A DNA stretch of 64,000 bases, taken from positions 374,001 through 438,000 of the forward strand of contig NMRA01000147.1 of NCBI GenBank assembly GCA_002633005.1, in the 5' to 3' direction. Of the stretch, positions 43,945-53,869 are shown piece by piece. The translations under genes and the position numbers were made by a program. Positions within the stretch are counted from its first letter, which is position 1. Each line of letters opens with the position of its first letter. The notes under the pieces were generated by a model that ran no database searches, was not told where the DNA came from, and was given only the letters and a program-made list of their open reading frames with translations. The stretch is from Phoronis australis. Lineage: Eukaryota > Phoronida > Phoronidae.

Positions 43945-46900
43945 GTGAGTGTGCATGTTCACTGTTTACTATGTTGTTTTAGTGTTTGTGGATACCATTT
44001 GCTGTGTCATAAGCAGTTAACCAGTTATAGAAACTTCTTTATGTATCACATGCAGCAGAGTTTTATATCATTATTTTCCTGTTTAGGCAATTTTTCACTA
44101 TGTCCTGTTTATCGCAAAGTATTGCAGGTTACTGAAATTTCATTTTGTATGCCCACACTACATATTGTTGTCAGTCTGTGTGGGCGTCTCAGGTCTGCTG
44201 CTGTATTTCCTGAAGCTTTTGCAGAATCTTATTATTAATAAGATTTGGTAGATGACGACACATTTAGGGCTTGTCGGACTACAGCTGTGCCTCCTAGTGG
44301 CACTTTTAGTAATGGAGTTTCATGGAATTTGGTAAATTGGTCTCTATTTTGAAGACGACGATGCCTTCCCATTTTCGGACGGATTTGATGTATTTTACAC
44401 CTAGTAGCTATTTTTATTGTCAATTCATCAATGTCTTCAAGCATGTAAGTAGCTGAATTAAACCCCCAACACTACATTGTAAGCAGTAAAACATAAACTT
44501 GTTAGGATGAGCGAAGTTTGAATGTTGTAATTACAGCAAGCGTATCATAAACCTTGGGCCCTCAGCTGTGACTGTGACTGTTAGGACCTCTAACACCAGA
44601 CGGGTGGCATGCGGCCATTGTCAGGAGACATTCCTGGTTAGTATATGTTAAGTGCATTCTACCCTGTTTATCTGGCTAAAAAATCAGAATTAATTAAGAC
44701 ATTAATTTACTTTCACAAAATTGGTCCCTCAATTATCTACTCTAATTCGCAGTTTTAGGTTTGGCCAACACCCATTAAACTCTCAAGCATTTGCCCAACT
44801 GAAGCGTTTTCATGAGTCACTTGACGGTTTCGATGTTCTTGTGTTCCTGATGGTTTCAATGTTCTTGTTGGTAACAGAAATAGATTTCTACCACGCTAAA
44901 GATTATAGGATCGATTGTACTAGGGAGAGACTCAATTCAATTTTTGTTTTTTAGCCAGATAAATGGCAAAATGCAGCTTAAAATGAAAATAATGAAGTTT
45001 CTGTGTTTTAGTGCTTTAGTGAGCAACTAGGTGGCGCTAGAGTGTGACAACATTCTTGCTTTGAGAACTGTATGTTGTACATAGTCAAATTGGACTGTTA
45101 GCCGACGGTAATTCTTCACATATAAGCGACGTGAAATTCTATGATGTCAAAATGTTCCACAAAAATAAAGATTAAGAAATTTTTAATCTATCACTAGCAT
45201 AGCTTTTAGTGAGTAGATGTCATAAAACAAAAGTTCCATCATTTACAGTTAAAGTAGTCCACCTTTAAAAATGTAATGCTGACAATTTTGGAAATTATTT
45301 TTGTGCGCAATAAATGGAGCATGACCATACTGATTCTGATGAACCGCTCTCTGCTCACGATCTATTCAGGTGTTGAAGACAGGAGCCTTTATTCATTAGC
45401 GCCACCTGGTTGATATAAAGTCTCGCATTCACCCTGTAACTTGCCTTTGCTTGTTCATTGTCAATGCTGAAATTGTACTTCTGAATCAATATGATTCCTT
45501 GGTACGTTTGTTTCAAGAAAGGGGACTTTATTTACTTGTAATGGTTTACATAGATTTACTGTAAGCTGCTGTTAATCCTAGTTTAAAAAAAGAACATGAT
45601 CTCAACTGCTTACCATAAATGGTCTCAAACTTTTCTAACCCAGAAGTGATTTCTTGACTTAAATACAGTTTGTTATTGCTTGAGACGAGGATCAATGTTG
45701 GCTTTGCAAACAATTAAGTCCCGTCAGCACGCCATCTGTTGGCCACATCACATGACCTAATGAATATATGTCTGACTGGACTTAAATGTTTGCAACATAT
45801 TTCCCACGCCATATTGAGACTGACAATACTATGTGAGCTTTACCATGTTGGTTATTTGTTTGGTTTCAAACATTATTACATGGCAAAATGTTTATCTGTT
45901 ATGAACTCCAGATTTTTTGTTTTGTTTTGTTTTGTTTTGTTTTGTTTTGTTTTGTTTTGTTTTGTTTGTATAATTAGGCACGTTGTAGGTTGTAATTTTC
46001 ATGGAAGGTGGTCTAAGAGAAATGTTTTTGATTTTTTTGTATGGTAGGTTTCTAGCTGCTTTAAAAGATAAATATTTTTGTCATTTTGTAACTTGTATTG
46101 TCTATTTTACGCATTCTATAATTGGACGCATTAAACTTTATTTTCTCCATGGTTTAATCATTTCCTCTGTTTCTCTGTTTTCAGTTCAACCAAGCAACCA
46201 CCGCGTTGGCCAGGTGCCCCCATTGCCATAATGTGTAAGTAAGGGGGTATTTATTGTCTCTGTCAGACTCGAGTTCACCATTTCATTGTTCAGTACACTC
46301 AACATGGATTGGGGTGTGCTAGCTGGTATGAGTTGAGAAGGAATGCAATTTCTGTCATTCATGGCCAGACATTTGGATTGGTTATTTATGTGTGAAATTT
46401 TTGAATGTGTTACTTTACAACAGTGTCAGTTTGATGACATAATGGTCCCTAAGAATTTATAATGACGCGTTTGGAAATAGCCCGCTGGTCCTTATAGACA
46501 GTTTATATGTTCTGAAAGAAGAAAGCCATACAATTTTATTTTTAACTTTTTAACAATCTGTCATGAATTGGGTCATGTGACAATGTCTTTTTGGTAAACT
46601 TCAATTACCAAAAAAGAATTTAAAGTAGATTGGTAGCTAAACAATGGTATCAATAATGTGACCAAATTTCATTTGATACAAATATATTCCTTTTTTCAAT
46701 TATTTTGAAAATCATGAAAGTCCTATGTTTTGAGGGTCCTACATAACCTTGGATGGATACAAGAGTGTTGTCCACCATTTAGGCTTTTGCCATCTAGTGG
46801 CACGGTGTATATCATGCTGCCGCTATATCAGAAAGTATCTTAGTTGTGTAATATTTATGAGCAGAGCCATTTCTCCAACCGATCGTTTAAAGTTCAGGTA

Positions 46901-49134
46901 ATTAGTGGAAAACAGTTATGGTGACATTCGTCAAACACGCAATACATTATGGTATGACCACTTAGTAATCAATGGTATGACCATTTGGTAATTGACTGTT
47001 TGACTGTTTAGATCATTTGATGGAAAGAGCTGTGTTCTCAGTGCATGCGTATCCCCAATTAGCTCATTTATTATGACTGCTTTACCTTTAGGTCATCTGT
47101 TGGGAAGAACTATGCTCACACCAGGGCATGTATATTCATGACTGTTGGAATCATCCTCCTGTTGGCTGGAATCGGCGTCACTGTAAGTGACTTCCAAATT
47201 CAATACAGTACAATATATGAGCTGTGATTGTTTCATTTCAAAGTACAGTGTGTTGTTATAAACGATGGCTCATGAGCAGAATATGAAATTTTGATTTACT
47301 ACGGTAAACTTCTCCAGTTTGGGACGAAAAAATATCCGTAGATAAGTCCACCCGATGAAACGTCCATGGGCATTTATTTGGGAAATTATGCCAAATAAAT
47401 GCCCATGGGCGTTTAGTTGGTGTTACAACTTCTGGTGTCAAGTGTCCAGATAGTGGGGATTTATTTGGAAAATTTCCTCTTAAAAGCCCACTCAGCATCA
47501 AGATTTTGTCACAAATTCAGTTTTTTGGAGCCTTTATCATTTACAAAAACAAACAATGAGTTGGCAAAATATGCATTTAAATATTAAACATGATACTTGA
47601 AAACACAGTTTTAAGTAAAAAATGTCAAAAGTCAGCAAAACTATGACTTTCCGTTTACGTGCCTCCTTTTCCGAACAGATACCCGGGCGTTTATTTGATG
47701 TTACTAAAACGCCTGAAAATTCTCATTTTTCGTATACACGCCCATGGGATTATTTACGGTAAGTCCCAGTAATGAAAAAATCTACTGTTGGTTAAATTTA
47801 AATGCAGTGTCCAAGAACAAAAGTGAGCAAGATTTATCAAGTGCGGTGCTATGAATCGCATGAACTTTCAGAACTTCCGGTATATTATTAAACCATCCAT
47901 GTTGTCCACTTTTTCAGGTCGGCACTTGGGAACTGGCTGAGAGTAGTGGGGGTATATATGTGGTATGGATTGGTAAGTGTACTTTGGTATGTCAACAACA
48001 GGCTGTCTATTATAGAGAGGGTGTTATTATTGACTGGTCTGTGATCACAGTATGACTGGTCTGTGATCACAGTATGACTGGTCTGTGATCACAGTATGAC
48101 TGGTCTGTGATCACAGTATGACTGGTCTGTGATCACAGTATGACTGGTCTGTGATCACAGTATGACTGGTCTGTGATCACAGTATGATTCTTGAGAGAGC
48201 TAATTAATAAAAGATGAGATAGTCATTTTCCTGCATATCGATATTGTCATGTTGCAGACCCTACTTTAGTGTAGGCCCTGATGGTTTATTTATTTAATAC
48301 CTATTAAATCATTGAAATGAACATGTTATCTTTACCAGCTCAGATTATCTCTTGGCCTGTTTTCAATGGAAAGTAATTTCTAGCAAGCAGACGTTTGAGA
48401 CCAATTTGTTTCAATTAAAGAACATTCCGGATTTGCAAAGAACTAACAGTTTGTTATTCCTTGAGACTGTGCTTAGTACATAAAATGACATGCCGTGGCG
48501 AACTGACATGTAGGTTAAGGTGTCAAGCAATGGTAAACTGCCAGTTCTTTCGAAGCCCTAGAACCACCTGAAATTTTAGACCAATTTCGTAACAGTAAGT
48601 GGTCTGAATCAAACTTTTGTAATGGAAGATGGATTTATTGCATTTTAAACGAGCCATGTCATGATTTCCACATTTAGACCATTTAGGTAAGAAGAATTTG
48701 TCGTAAATGGCGATTACTTCTTCAGTGAAAAAGTGGCTGTAAATGTGGATGACATTTTTAGTGAGAACAATGCAAATGGGAATGACCTCTTCAATATGTG
48801 AGAGCACTGTAAATAATGATGACCTCTTCAGTGAGAACACTGTCAGGGGGAATGACCTCTTCAGTGAGATTACTGTCGGTGGGAATGACTTCTTCAGTGA
48901 GAACAATGCTTCCCAAGAAAATTCTCTTTATTGTAATTATTAACTTGCTTCTGTAGAAGGAATCTTGTGGTTTTGTTTGGACTAAACGTATTTTCTATGC
49001 AACTTTGAATAAGTGATATTTTCATGAATAACTTTTTCTCAATTTCAGGGGCTTTTGTCATTGGCATTCTCAACCTACTGAGAGGAATTTACTACTGTTG
49101 CATCAAAATCAGCACTCCTCTGGAGACAGCATAA
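43838..49134 (+). CDS. PIP4P: PIP4P/TMEM55 family lysosomal membrane protein, 5' exons not found
   Basis: Exons: 43838-43944, 44537-44636, 46185-46234, 47092-47182, 47918-47972 and 49049-49134 (stop). All phases agree, giving 162 codons. The encoded order matches vertebrate TMEM55[62 protein letters not shown], two C-terminal hydrophobic helices ([16 protein letters not shown] and [12 protein letters not shown]), and a short tail ending in STPLETA. The N-terminal part with the first CxxC pair (MITCRVC region) was not found upstream. The family acts at late endosomes/lysosomes, described as PtdIns(4,5)P2 4-phosphatases and, for TMEM55B, as an adaptor for lysosome positioning. The CX5R motif reads C-K-A-T-S-Q-K, with Lys replacing the catalytic Arg. 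Orthology to PIP4P1 or PIP4P2 is undecided. Confidence 0.92.
44537..44636 (+). CDS. PIP4P: PIP4P exon: KRIINLGP and CGHC
   Basis: Acceptor TTACAG, donor CTG|GTTAGT; one leading base, phase-0 end. It encodes [11 protein letters not shown], a variable TVTVRTSNT spacer, then [13 protein letters not shown] with the zinc-binding CxxC. Confidence 0.93.
45722..45800. repeat. half-copy of the GCCATCTGTTGGCC fold-back family
   Basis: ACGCCATCTGTTGGCCACAT, then CACATGACCTAATGA and TTAAATGTTTGCAA, match one arm of the fold-back element at 51383-51510. It lies in a PIP4P intron. Confidence 0.75.
45917..45968. repeat. (TTTTG)n microsatellite
   Basis: Ten or so perfect TTTTG pentamers in a PIP4P intron. 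The open frame across it is an artefact of the repeat. Confidence 0.97.
46185..46234 (+). CDS. PIP4P: PIP4P exon: [10 protein letters not shown]
   Basis: A 50-base exon between TTTTCAG and GT|GTAAGT. It encodes F-N-Q-A-T-T, then [10 protein letters not shown], the last CxxC of the cytosolic domain. Confidence 0.92.
47092..47182 (+). CDS. PIP4P: PIP4P exon: first transmembrane helix
   Basis: Acceptor CCTTTAG, donor ACT|GTAAGT. It encodes [16 protein letters not shown] and the helix [14 protein letters not shown]. Confidence 0.92.
47918..47972 (+). CDS. PIP4P: PIP4P exon: luminal loop
   Basis: Acceptor TTTTTCAG, donor TTG|GTAAGT. It encodes [18 protein letters not shown], matching the VGT…GGIY loop of the family. 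The following intron holds the 22-bp and 33-bp tandem arrays. Confidence 0.92.
48032..48185. repeat. seven perfect 22-bp tandem units
   Basis: GACTGGTCTGTGATCACAGT plus AT, seven times without an interruption I could see. Each unit contains the palindrome CTGTGATCACAG. Located about 60 bases after a PIP4P donor site. Confidence 0.97.
48715..48910. repeat. degenerate minisatellite, about 33-bp units
   Basis: About five or six units with the core GACCTCTTCAGTGAGAACA and the spacer GTGGGAAT. They lie in the last PIP4P intron. Reading frames across it in both strands are repetitive and not a gene. Confidence 0.85.
49049..49134 (+). CDS. PIP4P: PIP4P last exon: second helix, tail and stop
   Basis: Acceptor AATTTCAG. 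It encodes [20 protein letters not shown], then a tail ending at TAA (49132-49134). The tail differs from the vertebrate Y-P-E-H-S-F-A style ending. Confidence 0.92.
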
Positions 49135-49607
49135 TCCTGAAGCCATTTTGTTATTTGTCTGGTCTTAACGTTGTCCAAAATTGTTTAGACCATGCAGTCT
49201 GTCCTAATTTACGTCTGTCATAGTTTTATCACGAGGGAAATTTTGATCTTATTTCGTCCACGAACTACAATGACATAGTGAATTTTTCTTGTACTCTTGT
49301 TGAATGGTTTGGCAGTATAAGGAAAGCAAATGTCTTCAAAATTTAGACCAAAATTTCTTCTGAATGAGTTGTTTTTATATTGGTATACCGGTAACATTAA
49401 AGTTCAGAGCAGCTGAGTGATCTAGCAACAATTTTATGTAACTGAACTTCTACTCAAGTCCTGCTTGCAAATTTTTCACTTGTTGTGTCCAGTGAATATA
49501 AACATTGAAGATGACGACAAACAGTGAAACTATAAATATCTCTTATATTAATCATTTATATTTTTAAAAACCATTTCTTGGTGCTGTATGGCTACTGAAA
49601 CTTGTAA

Positions 49608-49613
49608 AATAAA
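49608..49613 (+). terminator. candidate poly(A) signal for PIP4P
   Basis: AATAAA about 470 bases after the stop codon. It is the first canonical signal I noticed downstream. AT-rich sequence makes chance matches common. Confidence 0.4.
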
Positions 49614-49942
49614 TTTGACTTATCTTCCACTTTTACCAGTGAGCTGAATGTATGTCACTTGCAGACATGTCAGACGAATGAGTCAGTGCCAGTGGGAACA
49701 TTTTAAATGGATATGCACAGTTTGTGAATGAAACAACTTGGTTATCACAATATTCCGACAAGGATGAAGATCACGAACGCAATCAGAGGATCTACTGATC
49801 CACTATCGAAAAATACAATTTATTGTCAACCACGGTCAGCTAACACCTTGTTGGGTTCTTGTTACATAATTGCATCGCTTGGTCAATTTTCCACGTGGTT
49901 TGGAGCTTCCACGTACATTCCGAATGTCATTAAACAGTATAC

Positions 49943-50270
49943 TTAAAAGGATACTAAACCCTATTTTAATAATTTCATCCAATCCTTGTTCTGTCACCCG
50001 GTAATGCATCATTGGTGTCAATCTTGAAAAATAAAAGCAGGAATCAATTAAAAAGTTACAGATTGGATATTTTAGTTCTTGCTGGGTGGTCATTACCCGC
50101 AGTTGCCGTGTAATTCGCTAAAAGCCATTGTTTAAAAGTTTTAAAATTTTACGGCAAACGTTTTAGGATTGTCGAGGGTTCCATAGCATTATTTTGTTTC
50201 AGAGAATTGGGTGGGAAAGTCATTTTTGATATCTGTTAATAGGCCAATACCAGGTTTGGTATCCCTTTAA
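49943..50270. mobile_element. MITE with TTAA-bounded inverted ends
   Basis: The left end TTAAAAGGATACTAAACCCT and the right end AGGTTTGGTATCCCTTTAA are inverted copies about 330 bases apart, each bounded by TTAA as in piggyBac-like elements. No coding capacity. It lies in or just past the PIP4P 3' region. Confidence 0.65.
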
Positions 50271-51382
50271 ACATTTTTGTGCATCAAGTGTTGTCTATGT
50301 GTGCGCAATTTCTAGTTTAAAGACCATCTTGCGGGTATCGTACCAGTTCATATTTGGACCTTAAAATTTTCTCTGGGAAGTAACACTGAAAACAACTGGA
50401 AGTGAAGGCCAGCAGTTTTTTAACCACAATTCCAAACGGAAAGCGGAATAATGAAGCTGTTGGAAATAGATCAAAATGGGTACAGTGACTATCTATGATC
50501 GAATATCATTGAGGTATTCACTGTTTCTGGGGTTTGTTAGCCTTTGTAGTGAAATGATTTTCTATTACACAGTATATCTCGTGTAATCCGTTACGGCAAA
50601 AACGTTCATTTTGGGATTTTTGTGGCTTTTCATTTTGTGTATGAAATTTATTTCGGTAGTTACCATTTTACGTTTTCATAAGTTGCTGTGTATCACAGTT
50701 AGCAAAAAATAACCAAGTTGCCAACTATTATTCACACTCGCATTTATTTCAAATGTTACCTACCCAGTTTTTTTCTTCATCCAGTATTTTGAATAAGAAA
50801 ATTTTAGTTAATCATTAGCTTGGCGGTCACAGAACATTTGACAAAGTATTCCATTTATTTGCAAAACGGCAGTCAGCTTTGAAAGGGGAAAATGCCTATT
50901 TGACTCATTTATGAGAATAAGTGCTTTGATTGTTTTGTTCTCGTTAAATTTGCTGAAGCGTCAGCTATTGTATGTGTTGCATTGAATTATTGGTTTATTT
51001 TAGTTGTGATCATAGCTATTGTGTATGATATAGAGGTACATTTTATTACTGTGTTCTCACTAACCAATTTTACATGTTAACCCAGAATAAAAAGTGCAAT
51101 CTTGTGAACATTGTTTCAAATGAAGGCATTGTGAAATGTGCATTGCATCTGCTTCAGTAGGAAATGTTTGTGAATTTTAATCTTTGCATTAAAACGTGCT
51201 GAGTTATTCAAAACCTACGTTCAGACTCATTTCCGTTAGGTATTGTTTCAAGAAAACATATTGTTTTCGTACATACTGAATATATTAATATATATTATGC
51301 AAACATTTCTCCTGTCTTGTTTAATTTGTGTAATTAGTGGTTACTGATTAATATGTAAATCTCAATATGTTGTGGAAAATAT

Positions 51383-51510
51383 GTTGTAAACATTCAAGTT
51401 GTGTCTGCATGCCATCTGTTGGCCACATCACTTGACCCAATGAGTCATTAGGTCACGTGATGTGGCCAACAGATGGCGTGTAGACACAACTTAAATGTTT
51501 GCAAGCACTA
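51383..51510. mobile_element. fold-back element with about 55-bp arms
   Basis: The left arm contains AGTTGTGTCTGCATGCCATC, then TGTTGGCCACATCAC. The right arm is its complement (GTGATGTGGCCAACAGATGG). Only a few bases separate the arms, so it could form a long hairpin. One arm is also found at 45722-45800. From 50.3 to 53.4 kb I see no supported gene. Confidence 0.85.
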
Positions 51511-52948
51511 ACTTGTATTGTGTGGTTATCTTGCTCAAATCAATTTGCTGAGTTAGTGTCACGACAGTTTGACGTTTTGGACCAAGTCAAATAAAATTAA
51601 AATGACAAAATTAATAGTTAAGACAGATTCAAGTAGCACTGAAAATTACGTTTCAATTTGAAATTATCTGGCTATGAACCTGTTAAATTTTTAATTCTTC
51701 TCGACTCTGGGAGCATACAATGCCTGCAACCGTTGTCAGACAATCCAAATGTGAAATTTGATAAAAAAAATCAAATTCTAAATTGCCACTGTGGTTACCT
51801 GAATCGGAAAAAATCCCAAGACTTCCAAAATTGTAAATGTGATAAAGGATTTCTAACAAATATTTGTGGGTCCAAATCACACCATAATAGTGGCAGATAC
51901 ATTAATACTAAGCAAATGAATATTAGTTGAATGGCATTACAATGTCCCCTCCTACGATGTTTCTATGTTCCTTTGAAACCAAAGTTTGTTTTAACAAATC
52001 GAAGCTTGTTGGGACTTGCAGAATGCAACAAAACCATGGTAACGTGATCAGCGCACTTCACACACGTAGTTTACACTTAATTATAAAATAGTTGAAGAAG
52101 ATTGCCAAAACGCTTCGATAATGGTTAATGATGACAGGTGGCTACTAGAGCACAAATCTTTTAGTTTTCGGCACTTTGAGAAGTAAACAACTTGTCCCAT
52201 TGGAGCACATCGAGTATTTCAGTAACCTCACATTTCCCCTCAAAAGTGATATTTAACGGTGTGTGGAAGAAATTAAGTCTTGTGGCCAATCATTCTCCCA
52301 ATTGAAAGTGAAGTGACCTATGGCATGGCTGAAGTTTGCGGCACATAACCAGATTGTGTTCTCAGAGAAGAATTACAGAAAGGCTACAAAAATTCTCGAG
52401 GTGTTTCGGATACAGATATATTATGTCTGAATTGGCAAATACTTTCGTAATTCATCATTTTTGCAATGCCCAATACGTTTGTAAATGCCCGAATCACCTT
52501 TTTTTATCAGTCTCGATTCTCCCAATCAAGCGCGTGACAAAAGCAGTGTTTATCATTTCATCGTTAAACAACAATGGAGGATATGTCTGTCTAAAACAAT
52601 AGCAACGTGAGTCGAGAATGAACTAGTAAGACGAATGTAAGTATCGGCATATGCATAGAACTGTTTGCTAGACTAGGGCCCGAGCCTGCTGCGTTTGCGC
52701 AATGCAGCTGCGCAACTTCAGCAAGTAAACGTGAAAGAAAACCTGGATAGATGGCAAATATCCTTTTGTTTTTATTAGTTTCTGTAGTCCGGGAAAAACG
52801 ATTGCAGAAATTAGGAATAATTACCGGCCATAATACAGAAAACAATTTTAGCAAGTTGGTGCCACTGCTTCTCGACAGTACAAAACTTCCAGGAACCCTT
52901 ATGGGAACCCTTGGTCAAAGTGAAAATCTGAAATTTTTAATTTGAAAC

Positions 52949-52954
52949 TTTATT
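52949..52954 (-). terminator. candidate poly(A) signal for the 53.4-61.1 kb gene
   Basis: AATAAA on the minus strand, about 490 bases after the predicted stop at 53441. Confidence 0.3.
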
Positions 52955-53440
52955 GAAAATGTATAAACTAAACTGCCTACAGAATTAACTAGCGGGACTC
53001 TTAATCCTAAACTTTGAACGACCAACATTTTTACAAAAACAGAGCAACAAAACAGTCCAAATGTGCACTGGCAATTACATGTAATAGAATCTCGAGTAGC
53101 ACAGTCTCCTTTTCAACAATTTATCCAAGTGGCTGCTCTTAGTTCCTTAAATGGAATGTAGAAGCAGCATATGGCAACACTGAGCATAGCTTAATCAATC
53201 AACGGCAGTTGATCATAGCGATGAGCCTGTAGTCTCGTACTACAATTATAACGTTCACAATAAAATCGAGATCGGAATGAAAAGATTTACAGAGTTAAAC
53301 TGAAACACGGGATGTGGCATATGAACAACAACTGGAAAATATGGTACGGCAAAAATGGGCGATACAGGCATTGTGACGGCGAGTACTGGAGCACTGGATC
53401 TTGAGAGGACACCAGGATCTACTGAGTGGAGCGATCCTAG

Positions 53441-53869
53441 TCAGAAGGGCCTTGTGTTCTGTATCAGCTGCAGTGGTACAGAAGAGGGTCTGGAAGAACT
53501 GGTGGCAAAGACAGACAATCCGCTGATGTTGCGGACCTCGGCATCTTCAGCAGCACATGACTTTGACGCTTCATGTAAAAGTGCATGAGCAAGTGTGGTG
53601 AGGGAACCGTTGTCAGGTTTGACGTCTGACAGATTATCGTAGGACTTTGTCCTCGATACAGGAACGCTTTGTTCTGCTTTACTCCAGATGTCTGAGCCAT
53701 CTCTTGTTGTTGAGAAAGGACTTTGTTCACTGTGAGCCTGGTATGATGGAAAAGTGTCGCCTTGTCTTGCCGACCTCTGCCGATGTCTGTAGAAAGGGTT
53801 GGCAAACAGAGACTCACTTCGTTCACATATCACCCACATGGATGCCGGGTCAAAGAAGCCATGTTCGTT
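53441..53869 (-). CDS. unidentified gene last exon
   Basis: Acceptor ATTTTAG, stop at 53441-53443, 142 residues. It starts NEHGFFDPASMWVI, then ESLFANPFYRHRQRS, and continues as a Ser/Thr-rich tail (VPVSRTKSYDNLSDV) ending NTRPF. Confidence 0.75.
   Translation of the reverse strand, partial: NEHGFFDPASMWVICERSESLFANPFYRHRQRSARQGDTFPSYQAHSEQSPFSTTRDGSDIWSKAEQSVPVSRTKSYDNLSDVKPDNGSLTTLAHALLHEASKSCAAEDAEVRNISGLSVFATSSSRPSSVPLQLIQNTRPF

Noticed and set aside
45739-46047. 102-residue plus-strand frame in a PIP4P intron
   Set aside because: Its middle is a Phe/Val/Leu/Cys run produced by the (TTTTG)n microsatellite, so it is not a protein.
48032-48185. CRISPR-like regular array
   Set aside because: The units are contiguous with no variable spacers, so this is a tandem repeat in a eukaryotic intron.
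48523-48906. 127-residue minus-strand frame
   Set aside because: Repetitive translation of the 33-bp minisatellite in the last PIP4P intron.
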